Assembly (NCBI RefSeq): GCF_003387155.1
Contig: NZ_QUMT01000001.1
Span: 1,677,858 to 1,741,857 of the forward strand
Origin: Roseateles depolymerans
GTDB taxonomy: Bacteria; Pseudomonadota; Gammaproteobacteria; Burkholderiales; Burkholderiaceae_C
Length of the DNA: 64,000 nt
Direction of reading: 5' to 3'
Positions 26,094 through 35,509 of this stretch are shown piece by piece. Numbering within the stretch: position 1 is the first letter of the stretch; every line of letters starts with the position of its first letter. The notes below the pieces were generated by a model that was not told the DNA's origin, ran no database searches, and saw only the letters and a program-made list of their open reading frames with translations. A program made the position numbers and the translations under genes.

Positions 26094-27449
26094 TCAGCGC
26101 GCCACCCACGGCAGGCAAGCCTGCTGATGACGAGCCACCGAGCCTCGCAGCGCTGACAACACCTCCTCGGTCCGCCGCAGATCGTCCTGCACGGACGCCG
26201 CGCCTTCAATCGCTGCTCGCCAGTAGGCATGCAGGGCCGCTTCATCCGCACAGCTGTGCAGCACGCCCTGGTCCCGCAGCAGCCGGTAGACCGGATAGGA
26301 CGGATAGGTGGTGTTCCAGCCTTCCTGGATGGTCAGCGGCTTGCCCAGCCCCAGCGGTTCCAGCACGTTGTGGTCCACGCCGACATGGGCGACGCTGGCG
26401 GCGGCATAGAAGTCGCGCAGCTCACCCACGGTGTCCAGCACCAGGCAGTTGACCGACTCGGGCAGTGCGGCATCGGGGACAGCGGAGCGACGCACCCAGC
26501 GCAGGTCCTGCGCCTCCACCTGGGCCAGCAGCGCCTGCATGCGTTCCCGGTTCTCGGGGTGGCGGGGCGCCAGGATCAGCAAGGCCTGCGGATGCTGCTG
26601 CCGCAGCCGCTGGAACGCCCCCAGCACCGCCTGCTGTTCGGCCAGCTCGGTCACACAGCCGCCCACGACCGTCGGCCGGCCGGCCTCGATCAGCGCACCC
26701 AGCAGGCCTGGGCTGCGCGCCTGCGACACCTGCCAATGCGGACGCTGCATCGCATCGAACTTCATGTTGCCGGTGACCACCAGCCGGTCCTCGGCGGCGC
26801 CGCGCCCGGCCAGGATCTGCGCCGTGGCCGCATCCTGGACGCACAGCACATCCAGCGCCCGCAGGAAGTCGGCCTCCAGCAACTGACGCTCGACCTGGTC
26901 CAGCCGTGCAGGGGGCGCATAGTGGTAGAGCCAGCCATTGAGCAGCAGGGTGGACGCGCCGCAGCGCCGCGCCTCGCGCAGGAAGGCATAGGAAAAGCGG
27001 CAGGGCGCGTCCGACGGCAGGCAGGGAATTTCCGCCAGCGCCAGCACCTGCGGCGGCAGTTGCGCCGCGAGCTTGCGCGCATCCAGGCTGTGGCCGCGCG
27101 TCAGGCACACGACGGCGCCGGGCAGTCGCGCGAGGTAAGCCTCCTGATAGTGGGCATGTTCGGTGATCAGCACCGGCCGCAGATCGGGCCGCTGGGCGAC
27201 CAGCCATTCCAGCATCGGCGCCACGGCATTGAGTTCACCGATGGTGGTGACGTACAGCCACAGGGCAGGCCCCCGCGCCTGGGGATCGGACAAGGCAAAC
27301 ACCCCCTGGGTGTTGTTGCCGCGCCAGTCGCTGAGCCGCTCCAGCATCCGGAAGGCGGTCCAGCGCAGCGCCTCGCCCAGTCCGGCGCTGCGGCGCGCCG
27401 GCGTGCGAGGAGGGGACACAGGGGCCAGGTCGGTCAGGGCGTCAGGCAT
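26094..27449 (-). CDS. Glycosyltransferase of the Kdo-transferase (WaaA) family
   Basis: This 451-aa protein follows the WaaA plan: N-terminal LWLYVTTIGELNAVAPMLEWL, central VTGNMKFDAMQRP, then LLILAPRHPENRERMQALL, and near the C-terminus the AAASVAHVGVDHNVLEPLGLGKP region. The true WaaA motif there is GGS-x-x-x-x-GGHN-x-LEP, here altered to HVGVDHNVLEP. It therefore probably moves a different sugar or a Kdo-like acid onto a surface glycan, not onto lipid A. It overlaps the flippase gene by eight bases. Confidence 0.78.
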   Translation of the reverse strand: MPDALTDLAPVSPPRTPARRSAGLGEALRWTAFRMLERLSDWRGNNTQGVFALSDPQARGPALWLYVTTIGELNAVAPMLEWLVAQRPDLRPVLITEHAHYQEAYLARLPGAVVCLTRGHSLDARKLAAQLPPQVLALAEIPCLPSDAPCRFSYAFLREARRCGASTLLLNGWLYHYAPPARLDQVERQLLEADFLRALDVLCVQDAATAQILAGRGAAEDRLVVTGNMKFDAMQRPHWQVSQARSPGLLGALIEAGRPTVVGGCVTELAEQQAVLGAFQRLRQQHPQALLILAPRHPENRERMQALLAQVEAQDLRWVRRSAVPDAALPESVNCLVLDTVGELRDFYAAASVAHVGVDHNVLEPLGLGKPLTIQEGWNTTYPSYPVYRLLRDQGVLHSCADEAALHAYWRAAIEGAASVQDDLRRTEEVLSALRGSVARHQQACLPWVAR

Positions 27450-28896
27450 GGCGACTCCGCAAGTGACTCAGCGCACGGCGCACTTCCCCCATCACCGGAT
27501 GCTGCAGCCAGAGCGCGCAGGCCATCCAGGCGGTGGTGCCGGCCAGGATGCAGACCAACAGGCGCGGCAGTAGCGGCAGGCTCCATTGCGCGCAGGCCAG
27601 TTCCGCCAGCGCCAGGCCCGCACAGCAGCCCAGCGCCAGCTTGGCGCTGGCCCAGCTGGGCCCGAAGAGCTCACGCGGCCGGGCTTGCAGCACGGTGGTG
27701 AGGTGATGGGTGTAGAGCCCCGTCTGCACCAGATTGCCGATCAGGAACACGGCGGCCACCGCCTTGAGGCTCCAGAACGACGCCACCAGCACGCAGGCCA
27801 GGTGCAGCGGTCCATACCAGAGCGCCACGGTGAGCCGCCGCCGGACGTTGCCGGTGGCCGCCAGGGCGTTGGGGGCCAGCACGGTCAGGGCATAGGGCAT
27901 GGCGGAGATCGCCAGCAAGGTGGCCAGCGGGGCGGCGTCCACCCATTGCGGGCCAAAGAGCAGGGCCAGCACGTCGCGCGACAGCAGCGCCACGCCCCCG
28001 AAGAACGGCCAGGCCACGCCGCTGTAGATGGCGGTGCCCTTGGCATAGGGGGCGATCAGGCTGTGTCCGGCGCGATGGTCTGCCGCAAAGGCCGGTGTGG
28101 CCACCCGCAGCACGGCGGAGCTGACGGTGGTGGCCAGCAGGTCGATCAGGCCGGTGGCCCGGCTGAACAGACCCAGCGAGGTGAAGCCGAACTGCTTGCC
28201 GATGATCAGCTCATGCCCGTTGCGCGAGCCCGATTCCACCAGCCGCGACGCGGTGAACATCGCGCCGAAGCGCAGTTGCCGTCCGGCGCCGCGCAGCCTC
28301 GGCCACATCAGCGCTTCGCGCGGTCGCAGCCACACGAGGATCAGCACCTGCATCGCAATGCCGGCCACCGGGCCCCAGGCCAGGCTGAGGGCGCCGTAGC
28401 CGTGCCAGGCCAGGCCAATGCTGGTGGCCGCATTGGCCAGGTTGGCACTGACCTGCACCACGCAGACGGTGTGGAAGGCCATCTCCCGGTTCAGCAGCGC
28501 AAAGGACGGCGAGGCCAGCGGCAGCATCACGAAGTTCAGGCACAGCACCAGCAGCAGGTCGGCCAGCAGCGGCTCGTGGTAGTAGGCCGCCAGCAGATGC
28601 CGGCCGAGGAATATCGTCAGCGCCAGGCCCCAGGCCATCATCAGCGTGATGGTGAAGGCGCTGCGCAGCTTGTCGCGGTCCAGCTCCCGTTCCTGGATCA
28701 GGTATTCCGAGACGCCGAAGTCCCGCAGGATGGACGCCAGGTTGGTCACCACGGCGCACAGCGAATAGACCCCCACCTGCGTGGGCGTCAGCAGGCGGGC
28801 CAGGATCATCGTGGTGGGCACGGTGATCAGCAGGCTCAGGTAGCGCTCGGCAAAGGACCAGGCCAGGGCGCCGCGGACGGACTTGGCCTGTGTCAT
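27442..28896 (-). CDS. Oligosaccharide flippase, MOP superfamily (Wzx-like)
   Basis: This 484-aa integral membrane protein with about 12-14 hydrophobic segments should translocate lipid-linked polysaccharide repeat units across the inner membrane. Characteristic family stretches are RGALAWSFAERYLSLLI at the start, LLTPTQVGVYSLCAVV, and the FTSLGLFSRATGLIDL region in the middle. The gene overlaps both neighbours by 4-8 bases and so belongs to the same transcript. Confidence 0.87.
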   Translation of the reverse strand: MTQAKSVRGALAWSFAERYLSLLITVPTTMILARLLTPTQVGVYSLCAVVTNLASILRDFGVSEYLIQERELDRDKLRSAFTITLMMAWGLALTIFLGRHLLAAYYHEPLLADLLLVLCLNFVMLPLASPSFALLNREMAFHTVCVVQVSANLANAATSIGLAWHGYGALSLAWGPVAGIAMQVLILVWLRPREALMWPRLRGAGRQLRFGAMFTASRLVESGSRNGHELIIGKQFGFTSLGLFSRATGLIDLLATTVSSAVLRVATPAFAADHRAGHSLIAPYAKGTAIYSGVAWPFFGGVALLSRDVLALLFGPQWVDAAPLATLLAISAMPYALTVLAPNALAATGNVRRRLTVALWYGPLHLACVLVASFWSLKAVAAVFLIGNLVQTGLYTHHLTTVLQARPRELFGPSWASAKLALGCCAGLALAELACAQWSLPLLPRLLVCILAGTTAWMACALWLQHPVMGEVRRALSHLRSRHA

Positions 28897-30074
28897 GAAG
28901 TCGAGGCCTGCGTAGTGGGGGCGGCGGTGGCCGGCGAGGCTGCGGCGGTCGTGGCGGTCGGGGCCGTTGGGCCGGCCGTGCCCGCGTTCGTGCCCACGTC
29001 CGTACTCGAATCCGTGGCCGGCTGGCCGGTCGCCCCGGCTTCACCGCGCCGGGCCAGCGCCCGATGCAGCGACTGGACCCAGCCCCAGCGATAACAGGTG
29101 CCGTGGTAGACCGGCCGGGCGGTGCTGGTCCAGCGGGTGTGCCACTCCATCACCTTGCCGTAGAACTCGATGCGGCGCACCGGTCCGCCGGCGGCGGCGT
29201 CCTTGAACAGGTCCTCGAACTGCTGCTGGCGCATCAGGGTGGAGGGAGAGACGGCCTTGTGGGCTTCGTCGTACGCGGTCTTGAGGATGACGATGCGGTC
29301 GCCGGAGAGGATGCACAGATCCATCGCCACCACCTCGTCGTTGAAGCGGTACTGGTACAGACGCGCCCGGCCCAGCCGGCAGAAGTTCTGCAGCATGCTC
29401 AGGTAGAACGCATATTGCGGGTGACCGGGCGCGATGGCCGTGCCCTCGTTGCCTTTCCATCCGCTGGCTTCGAGCCGGCCGTAGTGGGCCAGCGCTGGGG
29501 CCACGTCCTCGGGGAGGGTGAGGCAATCCAGCCGGGTCTGAATGCCGGAGGTCTCCAGCTTCTTCTGCTGCTTGCGGATGTTCTGGCGCAGGTTCTTGCC
29601 GCGGGCCTCCCAGTAGGCGTCGAAGGAGCCTTCGATGTCGACCCACGCGGTGTCGATGTAGTCCTGGCCGCGCCAGTGCGGCGTGTCGGCAGGGCGCGGG
29701 TGGAAGAGGCTGTCGATCTGCGTGAGGCCCACGGCCAGCGTCAGGCCGGGCAGGGCGCGGGTCAGCTCGCCCGCCAGCGGTGCCAGCGGAGCGCCCGCTT
29801 CACTGAGCCATGCGCCGAGCGGCAGTTGGGAAGGCTGGAAGGTGGTCCACTGACCGCGACGGCCCGGCGTCAGGATCGCCGCCGCCGTCGGGGCCTGGAC
29901 CGGTCCGCGCAGGGCCACCAGCTCCCGGCCGGTGCCGAAGGCGGACAGCAAGGGCTGCACAAAGGCGCTCTCCAGAAACGGCAGCCCGGCCACGCGGGCC
30001 TGCAAGGCATCCCAGGCGGCGGCATGGGCGGCAAATGCGTCGGCGGTGGGCAGGGGGTGAATCGTCCAGGTCAT
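28893..30074 (-). CDS. FemAB/CelD-type GNAT acyltransferase
   Basis: This 393-aa protein has the BioF2-like GNAT domain common in exopolysaccharide loci (core about 150-310: RGKNLRQNIRKQQKKLETSG, YRFNDEVVAMDLCILSGDRIVILKTAYDE and FYGKVMEWHTRW). It probably adds an acyl or aminoacyl group to a polysaccharide precursor. The last 50 residues are a low-complexity Ala/Thr/Pro tail. It overlaps both neighbouring genes by four bases. Confidence 0.8.
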   Translation of the reverse strand: MTWTIHPLPTADAFAAHAAAWDALQARVAGLPFLESAFVQPLLSAFGTGRELVALRGPVQAPTAAAILTPGRRGQWTTFQPSQLPLGAWLSEAGAPLAPLAGELTRALPGLTLAVGLTQIDSLFHPRPADTPHWRGQDYIDTAWVDIEGSFDAYWEARGKNLRQNIRKQQKKLETSGIQTRLDCLTLPEDVAPALAHYGRLEASGWKGNEGTAIAPGHPQYAFYLSMLQNFCRLGRARLYQYRFNDEVVAMDLCILSGDRIVILKTAYDEAHKAVSPSTLMRQQQFEDLFKDAAAGGPVRRIEFYGKVMEWHTRWTSTARPVYHGTCYRWGWVQSLHRALARRGEAGATGQPATDSSTDVGTNAGTAGPTAPTATTAAASPATAAPTTQASTS

Positions 30075-31381
30075 GGGCGGGCTCGCTCAGGGGTGTCAGG
30101 CAGCGGCTGGCGCTGCCCTCGAGGGTTCGGGGCCGAGGCGACCGCCTCGTCCAGCACACGGGCCAGCTCGGTCGTGCGGGCGCGGCGGGAACAGCTGCGC
30201 ACCAGGGCCGCGTCCGGGCGGAGCGGGCTGGGCTGCAGCCAGTCCTCCAGGAATCGGTGCAAGGCGGTGTCGATGGCGGCAGCGTCCTCCAGCGGCGCCT
30301 GATGCGGCAAGCCGGCGCGACGCATCAGCTGCGCGGTGTCGCCGGCCGGGTCGGCCAGCGTCAGGATGGGACGGCCGGCGCGCAGGTATTCATAAGCCTT
30401 GGCGGGGATCTGGTCGTTGCAGTCCCGCGATTGCAGCAGCAGCAGGCCGTCGGCGCTGAGCATCTCGGACAGCGCGTCCACATAGGGCAGGGCAGGCTGC
30501 ACCTGCACCAGGTCGGCGACGCCGTGCTGCGCTGCCAACTGGCGGACGAAGTCGTCATGCGCGGTGGCGCGCAGGCGCAGCTGGAAGCTGGCCGGTGACA
30601 GCCGGCCTGCGGCGCGGGCCGATGCAATGGCCTGGAACAGGCCGGCCGGACTGCGCCAGTCGGGGTAGACGACGCCGCTATGCAGCAAGACGCGAGGGCC
30701 GCTTGGTGCCGCGCTGGGTGCAGTGCCTTGTACGGGGCTTTGGGCCGCGGCGAAGGCCTCTTCGCTGTAGCCGTTCTCGATCACCCGCACACGGTCTGCC
30801 GCCTGTGGATACCGCTGCGCATACAGCCGTGCCGCGCCGGGCGTGGTGAAGGTCATGCGACGCGCCCGGCGGAAGACGCGACGCTCCACCGCCTCGAAGC
30901 TGCGCCACAGCACCGGGTCGGCGGGATAACCGTCGTGCGCCATCGGGTCGCGGAAGTCCGCCACCCAGGGCAGGCCCGACAAGCGGGCCAGCGTGTCGGC
31001 AATGCAGTGGGCGGTGGGAATGGGATAGGTGCTCCAGATCACGTCCGGACGCTCGCGGCGGATCATCGCCAGGCCCGCAGGCACGGCACCCAGCCACCAG
31101 CTCGTCCAGCGGTCAGGGCGGGCCAGCACGCCGGGATAGCGTCCTGCCAGGGACAACTGACGCGCCGCATCCAGGCCGAAGGCGCGGCGCACGGTCAGGC
31201 CCTGAGGCACCTCGTCCAGCAGATCGGGGGCGGTCTGCTCGTAGGCCCGCGGATGCACCGTCAGCACGCTGGGCGTCCAGCCTTCCTCCGGCAGCTGCTG
31301 GGCAAAGCGCAAGGCCCGCTGCACGCCGCTGGTGCCCGCCATCGGCGGGAACTGGAAGCTGATCATCAGCACGCGTTTCAT
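30071..31381 (-). CDS. Glycosyltransferase family 4
   Basis: This 436-aa GT-B enzyme has an N-terminal acceptor domain (MISFQFPPMAGTSGVQRA, WVADFRDPMAHDGY) and a C-terminal donor domain (VLLHSGVVYPDWRSP, LLLLQSRDCNDQIPAKAYEYLRAGRPIL) with the E-x7-E-like sugar-nucleotide region. The start is the ATG at 31381 (MKRVLMISFQFPP), which matches the family; 19 further residues upstream in the frame do not. Confidence 0.88.
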   Translation of the reverse strand: MKRVLMISFQFPPMAGTSGVQRALRFAQQLPEEGWTPSVLTVHPRAYEQTAPDLLDEVPQGLTVRRAFGLDAARQLSLAGRYPGVLARPDRWTSWWLGAVPAGLAMIRRERPDVIWSTYPIPTAHCIADTLARLSGLPWVADFRDPMAHDGYPADPVLWRSFEAVERRVFRRARRMTFTTPGAARLYAQRYPQAADRVRVIENGYSEEAFAAAQSPVQGTAPSAAPSGPRVLLHSGVVYPDWRSPAGLFQAIASARAAGRLSPASFQLRLRATAHDDFVRQLAAQHGVADLVQVQPALPYVDALSEMLSADGLLLLQSRDCNDQIPAKAYEYLRAGRPILTLADPAGDTAQLMRRAGLPHQAPLEDAAAIDTALHRFLEDWLQPSPLRPDAALVRSCSRRARTTELARVLDEAVASAPNPRGQRQPLPDTPERARP

Positions 31382-31397
31382 GAGCGGGTCCCTGGCG

Positions 31398-32639
31398 TCA
31401 TGGCCCGTAGAGGCGACGCACCTGGGCCACGATGGCATCCAGTTCCTGATCGCTCAGGTCCTGATGGCAGGCCAGTTGCAGCACATGGTGCGACCAGGAC
31501 ACACCCGCATCGCCGTCCAGCGTCGGTACGCCCGGCCAGAGCCGGTCCCAGCGCGACACCGGCACGCCAAGGCGGCGCATCTCCAGATAGCCGGGATCGG
31601 GCGTGCGGACCCAGAGCGGGAAGACGTAAGGGGCACTGTCGGCAGGGAGCTGCGGCATCAGCGGGCGGAAGCCCTCGCTGCCGCGCAGGGCCTGCAGCAG
31701 GTACTCGTAGTGACGGCGGCGGGCCTGGACGATGCGATGGCGCGGCACCTCTGTCGAGACCCAGGCGCTGGCACGGGTCAGCGCGCGGTGGGACAGAGGC
31801 AGGTCGATGAGGGACATGTTGGCGTCGACGGCATCGTCGGCGTCGAAGCCGGCGTTGCTGCTGCCAGTGCCGGCGGTAGTGCTGGTGCTGGTGCCCGCAT
31901 CCGCTCCGCTGTCGAAGGCATTGCTCTTGGCCCCTTGCGGCCGACGCAGCAGACCGCGCAAGGCAAACACACCGCGGATCAGCCCGTTCAGTCCCGTCAG
32001 CCGGTCATGACTGGCGCCCATGTGCAGGATGTCGGCGGCGGCTTTGACTTGCTGAATCAGCGGGACTGGCGTGAGCGAAGGCAACTGCAGTTCAGCTCGG
32101 TTCAGCGCCAGGATGCCGCCTTCCGGCGCGGGGAAGAACTTGGTCAGACTGGCGATGGCCACATCGCCCCAGGCGCCCACGGCCCGTGTGCCGCTACGGC
32201 CGAACATGGCGTGGGCGCAGTCCTCGATCAGTGCGATGCCGTGACGGTCGCACCAGCTGCGGTTGGCCTCCATCGGCTGCGGCAGCCCGAAGTAGTGCGT
32301 GGCCAGCATGGCCTTGGCCTGGTGCGGCGCATGGGCCTCCAGCCAGTCCAGGCGGGGCGCACCGGCTTCATCGATCGGATAGAACACGGCCCGGGCGCCC
32401 AGGGTGAGCACCGGCGCAACCATGGTGGGGCAGTGATAGGTGGGCACCAGCACCACGTCGTCCGGCCCGACACCGACACACTCCAGCGCCAGCAGGATGG
32501 CTGCACGGCCGCTGGTGGTGAGCTGGTGGCGCGGGTGATCGAGCAGGCTGGGCAGCCGGGCTTCCCGCGCCCCACGGAAGGTCTGCCAGCCCATGACGGG
32601 CAGGCGAGGGGCCAGGGGTGAGGCAGAACTGGACATCAC
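31398..32639 (-). CDS. DegT/DnrJ/EryC1-type PLP aminotransferase
   Basis: This 413-aa enzyme resembles sugar aminotransferases. TSGRAAILLALECVG begins the PLP domain, LVPTYHCPTMVAPVLTLGA follows, ALIEDCAHAM provides the Asp that contacts the pyridine nitrogen, and the PLP lysine is in SLTKFFPAPEGG. It probably makes an amino sugar for the polysaccharide. A Ser/Thr/Gly/Ala insert of about 35 residues near 245-280 is unlike the family and may be a disordered loop. A second Met directly follows the first. Confidence 0.85.
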   Translation of the reverse strand: MMSSSASPLAPRLPVMGWQTFRGAREARLPSLLDHPRHQLTTSGRAAILLALECVGVGPDDVVLVPTYHCPTMVAPVLTLGARAVFYPIDEAGAPRLDWLEAHAPHQAKAMLATHYFGLPQPMEANRSWCDRHGIALIEDCAHAMFGRSGTRAVGAWGDVAIASLTKFFPAPEGGILALNRAELQLPSLTPVPLIQQVKAAADILHMGASHDRLTGLNGLIRGVFALRGLLRRPQGAKSNAFDSGADAGTSTSTTAGTGSSNAGFDADDAVDANMSLIDLPLSHRALTRASAWVSTEVPRHRIVQARRRHYEYLLQALRGSEGFRPLMPQLPADSAPYVFPLWVRTPDPGYLEMRRLGVPVSRWDRLWPGVPTLDGDAGVSWSHHVLQLACHQDLSDQELDAIVAQVRRLYGP

Positions 32640-32649
32640 ACGGTGCGGG

Positions 32650-33564
32650 TCAGGCCGCAGGGGCCGATGGGGCGGCGGGTGCGTGGGAGGCGCGGGCCGG
32701 GGCCGGATGCACGACGGATGCAGGTGCAGCGTCGCTGGGCACAGGTGCGGGCATGTAGGCAGCCCCGGAAGGTGACGCGGCCGACGCAGCCCCGCCAGGC
32801 CGCGTGTCTGAAGCAGCGCTCGCAGGCGGCGCTGCTGAAGCGGCGCCAGCGGCAGACGGCGCGGACGCCGCCTCCTCGCCCGGCAACACCAGATCGGACG
32901 GCCAGCGGTTCATCGCCTGCAGGCGCTGCCGCAGTGCCGTGTGCTTCATGCCGGCGCCATAGCTGCGGCGGGCTGCGTCCACGGCCATGTCCACGTCATT
33001 CAGGTCCAGCGCCACCATGCCCAGGTTGTAGACGGTGAACGCGTTGTCCCCCGCATGCTTGGCGGCTTCCTTCAGTTGCACCTTGGCGTCCGCCACCCGC
33101 TTGTTCTCGTTGAGGTAGGTCGCATACAGCAGCCGTGCGATGGCGTCTTCCGGGCGCCACACCAGGGCGCGGCGGAAATAGCAGTCCACGGTGAAGCGGG
33201 CGTCGGGCGGCTGCGGCCGGCGGGTCATCTCCCCGTAGCGCATCATGGCCACCAGCGCGCGGTGGTGGTTGGGAAAAGCGCGCAGCGTGTAGTCCAGGTC
33301 GGCGCCGATGCTGCCGCGCTTGCACTTGATCAGCGCCTCGCAGGTGTCGATGAAGTGGGCCCCTTCGACCAGTTGCAGGGGCGACATTTCCTTGGTCACC
33401 GGGTCGATCTCGGGCAGGTCCTTCCAGTCCCGGTAATCGTGCGGGCCGTAGTTGTTGGCCAGGCTGCCGCAGCCGGCCAGCGTTTGCGCGCTGGCGTGGG
33501 CCAGCAGCATCACGCCGGAAACGGCGACGAGCAGTTGGCGCATGGTGCGGGACAGTCCAGACAT
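32650..33564 (-). CDS. Exported TPR protein of the polysaccharide locus
   Basis: This 304-aa protein has a signal peptide (about residues 7-27, ending ASAQT) and a conserved-looking CGSLANNYGPHDYRDW stretch right after it. TPR-like helices span about 65-205 (YFRRALVWRPEDAIARLLYA, NAFTVYNLGMVALDL). The last 85 residues are nearly all Ala, Pro and Ser. It is probably a periplasmic or outer-membrane-associated assembly factor. The ATG at 33564 has GGAGA 6 bases upstream; the upstream ATG at 33576 would destroy that spacing. Confidence 0.75.
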   Translation of the reverse strand: MSGLSRTMRQLLVAVSGVMLLAHASAQTLAGCGSLANNYGPHDYRDWKDLPEIDPVTKEMSPLQLVEGAHFIDTCEALIKCKRGSIGADLDYTLRAFPNHHRALVAMMRYGEMTRRPQPPDARFTVDCYFRRALVWRPEDAIARLLYATYLNENKRVADAKVQLKEAAKHAGDNAFTVYNLGMVALDLNDVDMAVDAARRSYGAGMKHTALRQRLQAMNRWPSDLVLPGEEAASAPSAAGAASAAPPASAASDTRPGGAASAASPSGAAYMPAPVPSDAAPASVVHPAPARASHAPAAPSAPAA

Positions 33565-33576
33565 GCAGGTCTCCAT

Positions 33577-34542
33577 TCAATTCGCGGCCAGTGCCGGCAC
33601 AGCGCTGGTTGCCGCAGGTGAGGGCAGCGGGTCTCCGTGGCCCCCCCGGGCGACGGACGTGGCAAAGGACAGCGTCCAGGCTTCCACCTGGGCCCGCCAG
33701 GCGGCGCTGGCAAAAGTGTGGTCGGCGTCGGGGAGGTCTTCGCGGCGCAGTTGGGGCCGGTCCAGCAACCCTTGCCAGGCGCTGCCGCCGGTGCGGCACA
33801 GGTCCAGGAATTCCTTGGCCACCAGATCGTCGCCTGAGAGCATCAGCAGCACCGGGCCTGGGAAACGGCGCAGGCCGTCTGCCATGCGGGCGGTGTAATG
33901 CATGGCGCGGGCATCGCCGGAGGCGCCGCGCGCCTGGCCGATCTTGCTCAGCAGCTCCCGCACGGCCGACATCGCCACCCGTCCGCTCAGCAGCTTGCGC
34001 CAGAACGAGGCCTGCCGCAGCCGGTCCCAGTAGTAGTGGCGAACCTGGGCCCGGGCCAGGCTCTCTTGCGTGCGCACCCAGGGGTTGGCCAGGCACAGGC
34101 CGGCCACGCGCGGGTCGGCGCGGCCTTGCACGTACATCAGCGCCGCGGAGGCTGCATCGCACAGGCCCCAGATCACGAAGCGGCGCAGGGCTGGCCGCTG
34201 CTGCTGCCAGTGGTCGAGGGCGGCGGCGATGTCGTCGTCGATCTGTTCAAAGTCCCGGGCCTCGCCGGTGGCATCGCCCATGCCGCGGTAGTCGATGCGC
34301 AGGCAGGGAATGCCGCCTGCCGCCAGCGCCCGTCCGAGCAGGGTGAACTGGCGGTGGCAGCCCACGCGGTACTGCGGGCCGCCGACGATGAGCAGCACGC
34401 CCAGATCCCCGGCAGCCGGGAGCGTGCCAGCCGGCTCCGACAAATTGCCGGTCGCCGCAGCCATGCCAACGGGCTCCGACAGGATGCCGGGCATAACCTC
34501 GCCCTGGCAGGGAATGGTCAGCACATCGTCGCGGTAGTTCAT
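33577..34542 (-). CDS. Exosortase-A-system-associated hydrolase 1
   Basis: This 321-aa alpha/beta hydrolase matches the hydrolase-1 family of PEP-CTERM/exosortase loci (TIGR03100): VGGPQYRVGCHRQFTLLGRAL, CLRIDYRGMGDATG, WGLCDAASAALMY (the nucleophile elbow carries Cys, GLCDA, in place of the usual Ser) and PVLLMLSGDDLVAKEF. It overlaps hydrolase 2 by four bases. Its substrate is unknown; such pairs are thought to act in lipid- or carrier-linked steps of exopolysaccharide production. Confidence 0.85.
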   Translation of the reverse strand: MNYRDDVLTIPCQGEVMPGILSEPVGMAAATGNLSEPAGTLPAAGDLGVLLIVGGPQYRVGCHRQFTLLGRALAAGGIPCLRIDYRGMGDATGEARDFEQIDDDIAAALDHWQQQRPALRRFVIWGLCDAASAALMYVQGRADPRVAGLCLANPWVRTQESLARAQVRHYYWDRLRQASFWRKLLSGRVAMSAVRELLSKIGQARGASGDARAMHYTARMADGLRRFPGPVLLMLSGDDLVAKEFLDLCRTGGSAWQGLLDRPQLRREDLPDADHTFASAAWRAQVEAWTLSFATSVARGGHGDPLPSPAATSAVPALAAN

Positions 34543-35492
34543 GCGCCGGCTCCTTCCGTGCGCGAGGCTTCATCGGGGCTGCGGGACGTCGAGGACGGCT
34601 TGCCAGGAGACTCTGACACTGAACCTGAGCCGGTCACGGCTTGCAGCAACGCTGCAACGCTGGCTTCGATCAATTGCGGCGCAACTTCAATCTCCGACGC
34701 CGCCCAGAAAGATGGACCCTGGACCGCCTGTGCCATCACCTCGCAGCCCGCGTCCGTCCAGGCCTTCGCTGCTGACGCGCCAGCGGGCGACAGGACGGGT
34801 GCTTCCCGCGCCTGCGTTTCCAGCCAGACGACATCGCCGAAAGGTTGTCGACCGTCCTCGCGCTCCGGCTTCAGTTGCGCCTGCTCCAGCCCCAGCGCCA
34901 GCGACGGCGACAGCTGATACCCGGCAATCTCCACCGGCTGGCCTTGATCGAGCTGCGTCCGCAGGGCTTGCATCGCGCCTTTGGCCTGGCCGCCGACCAG
35001 ATCGGCCGCCACTTTCAGCCGCAGGAACTGCTGGAGCTGCAGCTTGCCGGCCGTCACCGGCTGCCACAGCAGCAGATGCATCGGACGGGCCACCCGTTGC
35101 GCCACCGCAGGCGCCAGCAGCGCGCCCGCCCGGACGCCCCACAGCCACAGGGGCAGGTCCGCACGGCCTGCCGCCCGGAGTGCGCGTTGCGTCAACCACT
35201 CGGCGCCCAGCACCGCATCGTCCTGCCAGTCGTCCCAACTGGCGTCGCCGAAGTCCCCGCTGCTGTCACCGCAGCCCAGCAGGTCCATCCTCAGCACCTC
35301 AAAACCCTCCGCGGCGAATGCCCGGCTGGCCAGGGCCAGCATGCGGCGGGACTTGTTGAGTTCTTCGGCGAAGGGTGGCAGCAGCAATACCTGACCGACC
35401 GGCGTGGCAACGCCCTGCGCGGCCTCAAAGACGCACAGGCGCTGGCCGCGTGGGCCGGCATCCAGGAAGAAGCTGCGGCACGCGGCGGTCAT
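34539..35492 (-). CDS. Exosortase-A-system-associated hydrolase 2
   Basis: This 317-aa alpha/beta hydrolase matches the hydrolase-2 family of exosortase loci (TIGR03101): RLCVFEAAQG, LLPPFAEELNKSRRMLALASRAFA, LRMDLLGCGDSSGDFGDASW and LWLWGVRAGALLA. It precedes hydrolase 1 with a four-base overlap. The C-terminal 30 residues are low-complexity Ser/Gly. The elbow motif is GVRAG, with Arg at the usual nucleophile position, so activity is uncertain. Confidence 0.85.
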   Translation of the reverse strand: MTAACRSFFLDAGPRGQRLCVFEAAQGVATPVGQVLLLPPFAEELNKSRRMLALASRAFAAEGFEVLRMDLLGCGDSSGDFGDASWDDWQDDAVLGAEWLTQRALRAAGRADLPLWLWGVRAGALLAPAVAQRVARPMHLLLWQPVTAGKLQLQQFLRLKVAADLVGGQAKGAMQALRTQLDQGQPVEIAGYQLSPSLALGLEQAQLKPEREDGRQPFGDVVWLETQAREAPVLSPAGASAAKAWTDAGCEVMAQAVQGPSFWAASEIEVAPQLIEASVAALLQAVTGSGSVSESPGKPSSTSRSPDEASRTEGAGA

Positions 35493-35509
35493 GGCCGGTC
35501 AGTCGCCGA

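Noticed and set aside
26094-27449. Lipid-A Kdo transferase (waaA proper)
   Set aside because: The C-terminal GGS...GGHNxLEP signature is altered and the gene sits inside a polysaccharide operon; the general family name is safer.
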